The notes below the pieces were generated by a model. It made no database searches, had not been told where the DNA came from, and saw only the letters and a list, made by a program, of their open reading frames with translations. A stretch of DNA of 64,000 nt, from NCBI RefSeq assembly GCF_017744135.1, contig NZ_JAGHQU010000003.1, positions 62,001 through 126,000 of the forward strand, given 5' to 3'. Of this stretch, positions 55,970 to 64,000 are shown in pieces (positions within the stretch are counted from its first letter, which is position 1; each line of letters begins with the position of its first letter). The DNA comes from Endozoicomonas sp. G2_2 (GTDB lineage: Bacteria; Pseudomonadota; Gammaproteobacteria; Nevskiales; Salinisphaeraceae). Made by a program: the position numbers and the translations under genes.

Positions 55970-56839
55970 TCAGCGGCCGGCGCCGTGTTCGTCCAGCCAG
56001 CGCGCCACCCGCGGCCAGATCTCGCTCTGGGCTGCCTTGCTGATGACGATGCCGGGGTGATCGAAGTCGACCGAGTAGCCGCTGTCGCGCCCGGCGGTGA
56101 CAAGGGTCACGTCCTGGCTCGAGAAATGGCCGACAAAGCGTTCGCAGCCGCGGCTGGGGTCCACGCGGTCGGCCGCGCCGGAGATCGCGAGCACCGGCGC
56201 GGTGATGTTCGCCAGGGATTCGCGCAGCGTGGGCTCGCGGCGTCCGCGTGCGACCCAGTCGGTGGCGTCGTGGATCGCGGCCCGGGTTTCGTTTTCCGGC
56301 CCCAGGCCGGCCGCGCGGGCCGGAAAATGCCCCACGACGCGCGCCAGCGCACGCGTGAGCAGTTGCCCTGGCCAGTCGAGCATTCGCTTGTCGACCTCGA
56401 ACTGGCTGGCGAACAGCACCAGCCCGGCGATGCGTGCTGCCGCGATATGGTCCGCCGCCGCGCGCGCCGCCATCACGCCGCCGAAGGAGTGGCCGATCCA
56501 GAATGCCGGCATCGCGAACTGCTGTTCGATCGTTTGTGCGATTGCCGGCAGATCGAATTGCAGATGCTCGGCAAGCCCGGTTCGGGCGTTACAGGGCGGC
56601 GAATCCGAAAGCCCGCGCCGTTGTGCGATGGCGGCGGGGTAGCCGCGCCGGGCAAGATAGGCCGCCAGCCCGATCCGCTTGTCGGAGAGCCAGAAACGCC
56701 GGCCGGTGAACATGCCCGGCAGCATCACGAGGGGCGCACGTGTCGCGATGTCCGGTGCACGGACAAGGGTCAGCTGGCAGCAGCCGCCGTCAGCCGCATC
56801 AATGCGCGTGTCTTCGATGGAAAGCGCGGAATCAGCCAC
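55970..56839 (-). CDS. Alpha/beta hydrolase
   Basis: Alpha/beta-hydrolase of 289 residues. LVMLPGMFTGRRFW (about 37-50) is the oxyanion region and GHSFGG the nucleophile elbow (Ser118). GAADRVDP (about 225-232) supplies the acidic residue region and DHPG near the end may hold the histidine (SVDFDHPGIV). The GTG 56839 start overlaps the stop of the DUF3429 gene by 8 bases, implying coupled translation. It resembles esterase or poly-hydroxyalkanoate-synthase-adjacent hydrolases, but a substrate cannot be named. Confidence 0.78.
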   Translation of the reverse strand: MADSALSIEDTRIDAADGGCCQLTLVRAPDIATRAPLVMLPGMFTGRRFWLSDKRIGLAAYLARRGYPAAIAQRRGLSDSPPCNARTGLAEHLQFDLPAIAQTIEQQFAMPAFWIGHSFGGVMAARAAADHIAAARIAGLVLFASQFEVDKRMLDWPGQLLTRALARVVGHFPARAAGLGPENETRAAIHDATDWVARGRREPTLRESLANITAPVLAISGAADRVDPSRGCERFVGHFSSQDVTLVTAGRDSGYSVDFDHPGIVISKAAQSEIWPRVARWLDEHGAGR

Positions 56840-57278
56840 GCATGACTCGCCATGCGATGGCGGCCACGGACAGCGTGACGACCAGGGTGAGCGCACGGCG
56901 CAGCTGCAGGAAGCCGCGCGTCTGCCAGCCCTGGCGCGCGCCGTGCTCGTCGATGAGCCAGGCGAACAGCAGGGCGACGACGAGCAGCAGGCCGCGCCAG
57001 GGCGCCGCCGTGAGCAGGGCGGCCCAGGCAAGGATCGCCGGCAGGACGGCCAGCGTCATGTCGCGTGCCGACGCCTGGCCGCGGGCCAACATGCGGCCCC
57101 ACTGGACGCCGCCGATGAACGCCACGATGGTCGCCAGATAAGGCAGCAGCCAGCGCATGGCCGTGCGCGCATCCAGCGAACTGCCGGCATGGGCATAGTA
57201 GACGCCGGCTGCAAAAGGCAGCAGGGCCATCAGGCCCAGTACCACGGCCACGGTCAGGGCAGAGCGTTTTCGAGGCAT
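56832..57278 (-). CDS. DUF3429 family membrane protein
   Basis: Inner-membrane protein of 148 residues with four or five hydrophobic segments. ALLPFAAGVYYA, LLPYLATIVAFIGGVQWGRML and GLLLVVALLFAWLIDE are typical of DUF3429. ATG 57278 is chosen over an upstream one at 57362 because the added sequence is atypical. The hydrolase gene follows with overlapping ends, so the two are probably one operon. Function unknown. Confidence 0.75.
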   Translation of the reverse strand: MPRKRSALTVAVVLGLMALLPFAAGVYYAHAGSSLDARTAMRWLLPYLATIVAFIGGVQWGRMLARGQASARDMTLAVLPAILAWAALLTAAPWRGLLLVVALLFAWLIDEHGARQGWQTRGFLQLRRALTLVVTLSVAAIAWRVMRG

Positions 57279-57339
57279 GGATTCGAATGCGTCGGGATTG
57301 AAAATGGAAGGCGATCTTACACAGACGTCGCCTGCCGGT

Positions 57340-58188
57340 TCACGATGCGCCGGCCCCTGCAAAATGGGTGACCAGCGAGCGCACCAGCGGTTTCATGAAA
57401 TAGTTGCTCTCGGGCATGAGCGTGACCTCGATGCCCTGCGATTGCAGCCGCTCGGCCACCAGTGGCCCGACGGCCGCGACACATAGCGACTGCATGGCTT
57501 GTGTGAGGGCGTCGGCGCGCCCTGAAGCACGGGCGACCTTGTACAGCCGCTTGACCTGCGGCGAGCTCGTGAACGCCACCGCGTCGAGCGTGCCGCCGAC
57601 GATACGGTCGATGAAATCGGCCACCTGGGGCTCTTCGGCCTCGTCGGCGTAGACATAGGGCGCGACCGGCAAGGCGACGGCCTGCTTGTCGGCAAGAAAG
57701 GCCATGAGCTTTTCGTTGGGGTCGGTGCCATAGAGCTGAACGCCGACCCGGTGACCGACGAGATCGATAGCCTGCAACGCCTCGATCACGCCGTCCGTGG
57801 TGGGCTGGGTGGCCGGCACATCGCTGCGCAATTGCAGCGCGCGCAGTTCGCGTACCGGCTTCGGCCCGCGGGTGATGGTGCGTGCCTCGCCCAGACGCTG
57901 GGCGAATTGCGCCATGCGGTCGCCACCGGCGCGTTCGCAGAAACCGCGCAGACGACGCAAGCCTTCGCCGGTCAGCCAGATCATGTCATCTAGACCTTGT
58001 TCGACCACGTCGTCGAGCCACTGCTCCACGTGTGGTGTATCCGGCGTGTCGCGGATGTCGACCAGCGGGCAGCGCAGCACCTCGGCGCCGCGGCGTTCGA
58101 GCATGTCGGCAAACAGGTCGAGCTGGCGGGACTCCGGCACGCCGATACGGCAGCCGGCTAGGGGTGTGGCATCGCGGGTTTCGCTCAT
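57340..58188 (-). CDS. hemD: Uroporphyrinogen-III synthase family protein
   Basis: A 282-residue HemD-domain protein; uroporphyrinogen-III synthase closes hydroxymethylbilane to uroporphyrinogen III in heme and siroheme synthesis. Recognisable parts are the N-terminal RIGVPESRQLDLFADML, MIWLTGEGLRRLRG and the later DAVAFTSSPQVKRLYK followed by AAVGPLVAERLQSQGI. ATG 58188 opens the gene; 134 bases separate it from the divergent small genes. Unlike the usual hemC-hemD-hemX order it stands alone, so it could be a second HemD-like protein and not the housekeeping one. Confidence 0.8.
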   Translation of the reverse strand: MSETRDATPLAGCRIGVPESRQLDLFADMLERRGAEVLRCPLVDIRDTPDTPHVEQWLDDVVEQGLDDMIWLTGEGLRRLRGFCERAGGDRMAQFAQRLGEARTITRGPKPVRELRALQLRSDVPATQPTTDGVIEALQAIDLVGHRVGVQLYGTDPNEKLMAFLADKQAVALPVAPYVYADEAEEPQVADFIDRIVGGTLDAVAFTSSPQVKRLYKVARASGRADALTQAMQSLCVAAVGPLVAERLQSQGIEVTLMPESNYFMKPLVRSLVTHFAGAGAS

Positions 58189-58323
58189 GACTATTGGCCT
58201 GTCGCGCGGTATAAATTCGGTGTTGTCCAGTGTAGCGATGCGGCGGGGCGCGCGTGCAGTTGCGCACATTTGCTGCATCGCGGCACACTGCCATCGGATA
58301 TTGTCACGGTCGGGAAACAGATC

Positions 58324-58698
58324 ATGGCCCTTGCAGTCGGCATCAGCATTGCATTCGCGCTCGCACTGGCGGTCGCTGTCTATCTGCTCTGGCGGGCCTA
58401 TCGCCGGCTGGACGCGCTGGATGCGCAACTGGCCCAGCTCGCCCATGATCTGGAAACCGCGAACGAGGAACTCGCCGCCGTGCTGACCGAGGTCAGCGGC
58501 AGTCGCATCATCGTCGAGGTCATCAACCCGATGACGCTGGCCCGCGCGCGTTCGCGCTGGGGCGCGGCGCTGGTGGGTGTCGCGCCCCGGCTGATTCGCC
58601 GGCGTGTGTACGAGATCGTGGCTCGCGAGATGAAGGAACAGCTCGCGCAGCAGGGCGTCGAGGCGCATCTCGATATCTTTCACCCCACCGGCTCATGA
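58324..58698 (+). CDS. Uncharacterised single-helix membrane protein with coiled coil
   Basis: A 124-residue protein of unknown function. An N-terminal membrane helix (about 1-20, MALAVGISIAFALALAVAVYLLW) is followed by a leucine/alanine-rich coiled coil (DALDAQLAQLAHDLETANEEL, about 28-50), then SGSRIIVEVINPMTLARARSRW and an arginine-rich helix. It overlaps the next gene by four bases (58695-58698). Read divergently from hemD. The shape suggests a membrane-attached adaptor. Confidence 0.55.
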   Translation: MALAVGISIAFALALAVAVYLLWRAYRRLDALDAQLAQLAHDLETANEELAAVLTEVSGSRIIVEVINPMTLARARSRWGAALVGVAPRLIRRRVYEIVAREMKEQLAQQGVEAHLDIFHPTGS

Positions 58699-59111
58699 TT
58701 GTCGTCGCCACCGTAACCGTGGGGTTCATCGCCGTGATCATCGCGGCGATTCGCCTGAACATCGCGATCGGCGATTCACGCGAGCGCCTGCGGGTGTTGG
58801 TCGGCGGCTACGGCGATGCCGGCCTGCTGATCGAGGCACGACAACGTTTTCGCCGGCGCCAGCAGAGCGTGGAGCAGGCCGTGGATACCGGCACGGTCGG
58901 TATCCAGGCGGCCCACCGCACCATATCCGGCCTGTTCGGCCAGGAACGGGCCAAGGGCGAGGGCGTGTACGACAGTCTGCGTGCGTTCAATCGCGGTATG
59001 GGGCGGGCGCTATCGGGCTGGTTTGCGCCCGGGCCGAAAAAGCACAGCGAAAGCCTCGATGAATGGCGCGAACGAAATGTCTCGCCGAACGCAGACGATG
59101 AGCGCGACTGA
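58695..59111 (+). CDS. Uncharacterised membrane-anchored protein
   Basis: A 138-residue protein with one N-terminal hydrophobic helix (about 1-21) and a soluble C-terminal part containing a coiled-coil-like segment and the stretch HRTISGLFGQERAKGEGVYDSLRAFNRGMGRALSGW. Coupled to the preceding gene by ATGA overlap. Both begin with one helix and continue with amphipathic helices, so they may form a complex. No family recognised. Confidence 0.5.
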   Translation: MIVVATVTVGFIAVIIAAIRLNIAIGDSRERLRVLVGGYGDAGLLIEARQRFRRRQQSVEQAVDTGTVGIQAAHRTISGLFGQERAKGEGVYDSLRAFNRGMGRALSGWFAPGPKKHSESLDEWRERNVSPNADDERD

Positions 59112-59174
59112 CCGAGCGGCGCCGGCCTGCGCCTGCGGTTCAATCTTCGGGCGGCCTCGGCCGTTATCGTTGTC

Positions 59175-59558
59175 ATGAACGCCTTGCTCGCACGTTACGG
59201 CTCTGTGATCGCCCTCGGCCTGCTGCTCGCGGCCGGCTCGTCGGCCGCGGCCGAGGCCCGGGACCATCGCGTAGAACGCCACGGCCACCGGGACAGGCCG
59301 CCGGTTTTCGATATTGACCCCGGCCGCGGTGGCTATGCCGGCTTTCCGGAGATCCAGGTGTTCGCCGATCCCGCGAGCGAGCACTGGCCGGCGAACTATC
59401 TGCCCGACAGTCATCGTCTTGACGGTTACGACGGTCAGTCGGACCGAATCACCGATTGCCGCGGCCCCTCGGGCCGCACGCTGTCCACGCGTGAACAGCC
59501 CTGCCCGACGGGCCAGAAACCCGCCACGCCGGCCCGCCGCTGGTCCACATCGCCTTGA
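59175..59558 (+). CDS. Small exported protein of unknown function
   Basis: A 127-residue predicted secreted or periplasmic protein. A signal peptide (about 1-26) ends near SSAAAEARDHR, followed by a His/Arg/Asp-rich stretch, aromatic-poor middle with DIDPGRGGYAGFPEIQVF, and two cysteines (C119-like in DCRG and CPTG) that could form a disulfide. No family recognised. It may be a real gene or a conserved small orphan; the 144-base gap after it holds the promoter of the fusion gene. Confidence 0.45.
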   Translation: MNALLARYGSVIALGLLLAAGSSAAAEARDHRVERHGHRDRPPVFDIDPGRGGYAGFPEIQVFADPASEHWPANYLPDSHRLDGYDGQSDRITDCRGPSGRTLSTREQPCPTGQKPATPARRWSTSP

Positions 59559-59625
59559 TTCGAGGCGCGATGCCGGATTTATGGCATCGGGTGTCAAAAA
59601 AATGGCGACGCGGCCGTTAAAGGAT

Positions 59626-59653
59626 TAAAGTAATCGCGGCCAGGCGCCGATAG
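59626..59653 (+). promoter_or_regulatory. Sigma28 (FliA)-like promoter for the FliD-MCP fusion
   Basis: TAAAGTAA (59626-59633), 12-base spacer, GCCGATAG (59646-59653). Compared with TAAAGTTT-N11-GCCGATAA this matches 6 of 8 and 7 of 8 bases, with one extra base in the spacer. It lies 49 bases before the ATG. The same layout, spacer included, occurs before the chemoreceptor at 3529-5226. Good evidence that the fusion gene belongs to the flagellar late-gene regulon. Confidence 0.65.
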
Positions 59654-59702
59654 GCAACGCAATCGCGCTCGCAAGTGGCGGGCGATGGCCTTCAGGTGAC
59701 GC

Positions 59703-61562
59703 ATGTCTTCAATCACTTCTTCGCTGGGAATCGGCTCCGGTCTGGATCTGAGCTCGCTGCTCGACGGTCTGCAGTCCGCCGAACAGCAGCGCCTCGTGCC
59801 GCTGCAGACCCGTGCCAGCAGCTACAACACCAAGCTGTCTGCCTACGGCACGCTGCAGAGCACGCTGGCCGGTTTTCAGACGGCAGCGGAAAAGCTGGGC
59901 GATGCGGCGCTGTTCAGCGGCGTGAAGACCGCGAGCAGCAGCGAAGCCTTCAAGGCCAGCGCGGGCAACAACGCCGAACCGGGCAGCTACAGCCTCGAGG
60001 TATTCGAGCTGGCGCGCGCCCAGTCGCTGGTGACCGCCGGCCAGGCCAGTACGAGGGACACCATCGGCAACGGCGGCACGATCACCCTGTCGGTCGGCGA
60101 TGCCGACGGTAACGTCTCCGAGAGCGTGGATATCGATATCGCTGCGCAAGACAGCAGCCTGTCCGGCATTCGCGACGCAATCAACGCCGCCGATATCGGC
60201 GTCAGCGCCTCGATCGTCAACGACGGCAGCGACACGCCGTACCGGCTGGTGCTCTCGTCCAACGCGACGGGGACCAATTCGCAGATCACGCTGTCGGTTG
60301 CCGAAGACAACGAAGGTGCTGGTGGCGGCCTGTTAGGCGGCGGCGATGCGCCCACCCCGCTCGCAGATCTGCTCGACTACGACAGCAGTACCGGCGAAGG
60401 GCAGATGACCCAGACCGTGGCTGCCCGGAACGCCCGCATCGCGGTCAACGGCATCGATATCCAGAGCCAGAGCAATACCGTCGAGGATGCAATCCAGGGC
60501 GTGACGCTGACGCTGTCGGGCACCACCGCCGAGCCGCAGACCCTGACGGCGACGCGCGATACCGATTCGGTCAAGGCGGCGCTTGAAGGTTTCGTCGCCG
60601 CCTACAACCGGGTGCATGCGCTGTCCGAGAAGCTCACCGCGTTCGACGGCGAGGACAAGGCTAACGGCATCCTGCTGGGCGATTCCACGGCCCGAGCCGT
60701 GGAAACCCGCGTACGCAGCGCGCTCAATACGCCGATCGCGGGCGGCATGTTCTCCGGTCTCGCCGAAATCGGGGTCTCGCTGCAGCGTGACGGCACGATG
60801 GAAATCGACGACGAGGCCCTCGACGACGCGCTTGCAAACAATCTCGGCGGCATCGGCGCGCTGCTGGCCAGCGAGGGCGGTGCGGTCGTCGGGCGCGCTG
60901 TCGCCGCAATGCAGGAGATCAACGAGTCCAGCCGCAAGATCAGCGAGATCGTCGGCCTGATCGACGACATCGCCTTCCAGACCAACCTGCTCGCTTTGAA
61001 TGCCTCGGTCGAAGCCGCGCGGGCCGGCGAGCAGGGGCGCGGCTTTGCGGTCGTGGCCTCGGAAGTACGCAACCTGGCAAGCCGCAGTGCGGCCGCCGCG
61101 AAGGACATCAAGGCGCTGGTCGAGGACAGTGCGGCCAAGGTGGCCGGCGGCTCGGAACAGGTCGCGCTGTCTGGCAAGACGCTCGATGCGATCGTCGAGA
61201 ACGTGCACAAGGTCGGCGACATCATTGCCGAAATTGCCGCCGCCAGCAGCGAGCAGTCCAGCGGTATCGAGCAGGTCAATCTGGCCGTGTCGCAGATGGA
61301 CAGCATGACCCAGCAGAACGCCTCGCTGGTCGAGGAGTCGGCCGCGGCGAGCCGTTCGCTTGAGGAGCAGGCGCTCGCGCTCAAGCGTCAGGTCGCGTTC
61401 TTTCAGCTCGATGGCGACGGCGGGGCTGCCGCGAACCCGGCCCCGGTGGTTGCAGCCCAGCCCGAAAGCGCGTCGGGGCGGGCGGCCGCGCCGGCCACGA
61501 CACAGGTGGCGGCACGCAACGAAGAAATGTTCATCGACGACAAGGAATGGGCCACGTTCTGA
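59703..61562 (+). CDS. FliD filament-cap / chemoreceptor signalling-domain fusion
   Basis: A 619-residue protein joining two families. Residues 1-390 are FliD-like: the N-terminal [23 protein letters not shown], a central beta-rich part, and the FliD C-terminal domain from about 238 ([21 protein letters not shown]). FliD's own final helical part is missing. From about 391 ([10 protein letters not shown]) the sequence is a methyl-accepting chemotaxis protein: tip [28 protein letters not shown] at about 421-448, then the C-terminal arm to about 568. The end, EWATF, fits the xWxxF CheR/CheB-binding pentapeptide. There is no membrane helix and no cysteine. No other flagellar or che gene adjoins it. 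It may be a soluble receptor, an exported oddity or a deletion-made gene relic; the frame is intact. Confidence 0.88.
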   Translation: MSSITSSLGIGSGLDLSSLLDGLQSAEQQRLVPLQTRASSYNTKLSAYGTLQSTLAGFQTAAEKLGDAALFSGVKTASSSEAFKASAGNNAEPGSYSLEVFELARAQSLVTAGQASTRDTIGNGGTITLSVGDADGNVSESVDIDIAAQDSSLSGIRDAINAADIGVSASIVNDGSDTPYRLVLSSNATGTNSQITLSVAEDNEGAGGGLLGGGDAPTPLADLLDYDSSTGEGQMTQTVAARNARIAVNGIDIQSQSNTVEDAIQGVTLTLSGTTAEPQTLTATRDTDSVKAALEGFVAAYNRVHALSEKLTAFDGEDKANGILLGDSTARAVETRVRSALNTPIAGGMFSGLAEIGVSLQRDGTMEIDDEALDDALANNLGGIGALLASEGGAVVGRAVAAMQEINESSRKISEIVGLIDDIAFQTNLLALNASVEAARAGEQGRGFAVVASEVRNLASRSAAAAKDIKALVEDSAAKVAGGSEQVALSGKTLDAIVENVHKVGDIIAEIAAASSEQSSGIEQVNLAVSQMDSMTQQNASLVEESAAASRSLEEQALALKRQVAFFQLDGDGGAAANPAPVVAAQPESASGRAAAPATTQVAARNEEMFIDDKEWATF

Positions 61563-61588
61563 TCTGAACGAGGACGTATCGATAGACG

Positions 61589-61617
61589 AGCCCCGCCACG
61601 CGCGGGGCTTTGTTTAT
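61589..61617. terminator. Rho-independent terminator
   Basis: Stem AGCCCCG (61589-61595) with CGGGGCT (61603-61609), loop CCACGCG, then TTTGTTT. It ends the fusion gene 26 bases past its stop. On the minus strand it may also serve the MFS gene, but the T-run there is poor. Confidence 0.75.
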
Positions 61618-61677
61618 TGCGGCCGCCCAGCGAACGCCACGATCGGCGCGAGCGCGCCACCTTGCATCGCGTGCCAG

Positions 61678-62841
61678 CTAGTCGTGCGTCGGCGCGTGCC
61701 AGACCAGGGGCATGCACACCAGATTGAATGCCAGCAGCACCACCAGTCCGGCATCGATCGTGCCGCTCATGTCGGTGGCCGCGCCGGCACCCAGCGGCAC
61801 GAGGAATGCGAGCACATAGCCGATCGCGAACATGCCGGCGGCGAGCCGCCCGGCGGAATCGGGCGTGCGCACCAGCGCGGGCAATGTGGTCAGCGCGACC
61901 AGCTGGAACGCGGAGGCGGCGCTCACCATCACCGCGATACCAATGAGAACGCCGCCGGTGGCCAAAAGCAGACCGGCGACACCCACCACATGGACGACGA
62001 TCATAAGCGCCAGCAGGCGCGGCAGACGCAACACGCGACGGGCTGCGATCATCATCACTACAGATGCGCCGATCTGGGCGAGGTTGAAACAGAACAGCGT
62101 GGTGTCGAGCGCATCGGCCATGCCGCGGCGCGCGAGTAGCGAGCCCATATAGGCGTTCAGCCCGAAGAACGTCGCGGCCGATGCGCCGAGCGCCGCGCCG
62201 TACTGCCACATATGTCGGTCGCGCCAGTCGGGCATCTTGCGCAGCTTGTGCGGCGGCGTGCGTTCGCCTTGCAGACGGGGTCCGAACAGCCAGGGCGCCA
62301 GCAGCAGCGCCGGTACGGTGAATACCAGCAACGCCGTGCGCCAGCTGTCGTCGACCGCAGGCAGCAGCACCGGCAGCGTGAGCCCGGCGCCGATGAACTC
62401 GCCGAGCATCATGCCGTTGATATAGACCGTGGAGCCGAGCGCAACGAAGCCGGGACACCAGCGACCCACAAGCGCCGGCAGGGCCGGCTGCATGGCCGCG
62501 ATGCCGAGGCCCATCAGCGCGGTCAGCGCCAGAAGCGCGCCAAGGTTCGGCGCCACGCCGCGCAACAGCGAGGCGACCGCGGTGAGCAGCAAAGCGGCGA
62601 CGAGCGTCGCGCGCGCGCCGAAGCGGCCGATCAGCCAGGCGGCCGGCAGCGCGCCGAGGCCGAGCATGAACACCGGTAACGTGGTGAGCGTGCCGAGGGC
62701 TGTCTGTGCGAAGCCCAGTTCCGCGCGGATGCGCTCGCCCAGCGGTGCCGCGATCATGATCGGCGCACGCATATATACCCCGGTGAGCCAGAGCAGGATC
62801 AGGACCCCGGCGCGTGCCAGGTACGAACGGGTTGCGAGCAT
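61678..62841 (-). CDS. Major facilitator superfamily transporter (CynX/NimT-like)
   Basis: Inner-membrane transporter of 387 residues with about twelve helices. ALPAAWLIGRFGARATLVAALLL is the loop 2-3 signature; the N-terminal LTGVYMRAPIMIAAPLGERIRAELGFAQTALGTLTTLPVFMLG is characteristic of the cyanate/nitroimidazole (CynX/NimT) branch. The start codon is ATG 62841. Cyanate or small-molecule export is possible but the gene has no cyanase or regulator beside it. It converges on the fusion gene and is divergent from pyk with a 133-base gap. Confidence 0.85.
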   Translation of the reverse strand: MLATRSYLARAGVLILLWLTGVYMRAPIMIAAPLGERIRAELGFAQTALGTLTTLPVFMLGLGALPAAWLIGRFGARATLVAALLLTAVASLLRGVAPNLGALLALTALMGLGIAAMQPALPALVGRWCPGFVALGSTVYINGMMLGEFIGAGLTLPVLLPAVDDSWRTALLVFTVPALLLAPWLFGPRLQGERTPPHKLRKMPDWRDRHMWQYGAALGASAATFFGLNAYMGSLLARRGMADALDTTLFCFNLAQIGASVVMMIAARRVLRLPRLLALMIVVHVVGVAGLLLATGGVLIGIAVMVSAASAFQLVALTTLPALVRTPDSAGRLAAGMFAIGYVLAFLVPLGAGAATDMSGTIDAGLVVLLAFNLVCMPLVWHAPTHD

Positions 62842-62974
62842 GGCGAGGACCGGTGTTCGAAGAGCGGCGCGATTGTAGTGATTTGTGGCGGCGTGGGGTG
62901 CGGGCGTTGCGAAATAGTCGATTTTCCTTGCTTTTCACACCCGTGCACACGGCGCTGTGCTAGCGTCTGGACGC

Positions 62975-64000
62975 ATGAATCGCAAAACCAAGATTGTCGC
63001 TACGCTGGGTCCGGCGTCGGATTCCCCGGACGTGCTTTCGCGTCTGCTGTCGGCCGGGGTGAATGTCGTGCGGATCAACTTTTCGCACGGAAGTGCCGAG
63101 GATCACCGCGAGCGTGTCGCCCGGGTGCGCGCGGCGGCCAGCGAGCTGGGCCTGCCCGTGGCCGTGCTGGCGGACCTGCAGGGGCCGAAGATTCGTATCG
63201 AGTCGTTCGCCGACGGGGCCGTCGAACTCGAAGCGGGCCAGCGTTTTACGCTCGATACCCAGCTCGCCGCCGACGCAGGCACGCGCGAGCAGGTCGCCAT
63301 CCACTACGAACCGTTGCTCGCGGATGTGGCGCCCGGCGCCCAGCTACTGATCAACGACGGCGCGATCTCGCTCGCCGTGGACGAGGTCGACGACCACCGC
63401 ATCGTCTGTACCGTGGAGGTCGGCGGCACGCTGTCCGGTCGCAAGGGCGTGAATCTGCGTGGCGGCGGGCTGTCCGCCGGCGGCCTGACGGAAAAGGATT
63501 TCGGCGATATTCGCGTGGCGGCCGAACTCGAAGCCGATTATCTGGCCGTGTCGTTCGTGCGCAGCGCCGCCGACATGCACGAGGCCCGACGCCTGCTGGA
63601 AGAGGCCGGCGGCAAGGCGCGGCTGTGCGCCAAGATCGAACGCGCCGAAGCGATCACTGCGCTGGATAAGATCATTCAAGCCAGCGATGCGGTCATGGTT
63701 GCGCGCGGCGACCTCGGCGTGGAGATCGGCGACCCGGAACTGCCGGGCGTGCAGAAGCGCATCATCGCGCAGGCCCGGGAGATGAACCGCCTCGTGATCA
63801 CGGCGACCCAGATGATGGAGTCGATGATCGAAAACCCGATCCCGACCCGGGCGGAAGTTCTGGACGTCGCCAACGCAACGCTCGACGGTACCGATGCGGT
63901 GATGCTCTCGGCAGAGACCGCCGTGGGCCGGTATCCGGTCCAGACCGTGGCGGCCATGGGCCGAATCTGTATCGGCGCCGAACGCGAGGCCACCGCGGAT
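62975..64000 (+). CDS. pyk: Pyruvate kinase (N-terminal part, cut by window end)
   Basis: Glycolytic enzyme transferring phosphate from phosphoenolpyruvate to ADP. 342 codons are present and the frame is open to the last base; a complete enzyme would need about 130 more. The TIM-barrel opening [20 protein letters not shown] (substrate arginine), [20 protein letters not shown] with the catalytic lysine, [11 protein letters not shown] (metal ligands) and [11 protein letters not shown] are all present. The B domain covers about 65-165. ATG 62975 starts the usual MNRKTKIV sequence. The upstream gap (62842-62974) should carry its promoter. Confidence 0.95.
   Translation, partial: MNRKTKIVATLGPASDSPDVLSRLLSAGVNVVRINFSHGSAEDHRERVARVRAAASELGLPVAVLADLQGPKIRIESFADGAVELEAGQRFTLDTQLAADAGTREQVAIHYEPLLADVAPGAQLLINDGAISLAVDEVDDHRIVCTVEVGGTLSGRKGVNLRGGGLSAGGLTEKDFGDIRVAAELEADYLAVSFVRSAADMHEARRLLEEAGGKARLCAKIERAEAITALDKIIQASDAVMVARGDLGVEIGDPELPGVQKRIIAQAREMNRLVITATQMMESMIENPIPTRAEVLDVANATLDGTDAVMLSAETAVGRYPVQTVAAMGRICIGAEREATAD

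Overview
The window is a dense, GC-rich (roughly 65 percent by eye) stretch of a bacterial chromosome with about 60 genes. Gene content points to an aerobic, motile gammaproteobacterium: a long FadE-type acyl-CoA dehydrogenase, YbaK, GltS, a YeiE/YeiH-type pair, cyoABCD and a cyanide-insensitive-type cytochrome bd. Acidic, low-complexity exported proteins would suit a halotolerant organism such as Salinisphaera, but that genus guess is inference only. I see no rRNA, tRNA, CRISPR array, prophage or intact insertion sequence.

Layout. 0-8.5 kb: the end of a uracil/xanthine permease, a Baeyer-Villiger-type monooxygenase, an aromatic/aspartate aminotransferase, a chemoreceptor with a sigma28-like promoter, a UvrD/Rep helicase and a family 2 glycosyltransferase. 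8.7-11.8 kb: a fungal-FCY1-like cytosine deaminase, then DNA ligase D split into three overlapping genes (phosphoesterase, ligase, polymerase). 11.8-12.7 kb: a gene-free block of nested hairpins. 12.7-22 kb: glutamate symporter, ybaK, moaA, cydAB plus a small membrane ORF, and a DUF2868/DUF3482 GTPase pair ending in a large nested palindrome. 22-26 kb: a DsbA-like protein, a PRC-barrel protein and a divergent LysR/YeiH pair. 26-30.3 kb: cyoABCD. 30.4-36 kb: an acidic exported protein, a fluoride pair (crcB plus a DUF190 gene) and a five-gene arsenic operon with a clear ArsR operator. 36-42.3 kb: a MarR/GbsR regulator with an overlapping RND adaptor, pump and TolC-like channel. 42.5-55.9 kb: membrane and lipid metabolism (DUF445, acyl-CoA synthetase, TetR, FadE, serine hydrolase, lipase-like hydrolase, acyl-CoA-binding protein, high-molecular-weight FabG). 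56-59.6 kb: a hydrolase, DUF3429, a HemD-family protein and three unknown small genes. 59.7-64 kb: a FliD-chemoreceptor fusion, an MFS transporter and the start of pyruvate kinase.

The strongest candidate for something undescribed is the gene at 59703-61562. Its first 390 residues are the flagellar filament cap protein FliD, without FliD's C-terminal end. They run in frame into the signalling tip and C-terminal arm of a chemoreceptor, which ends in a CheR-type pentapeptide. A sigma28-like promoter precedes it, with the same geometry as the one before the other chemoreceptor at 3529-5226. Next in interest are the three-gene ligase D and the two large palindromic intergenic structures.
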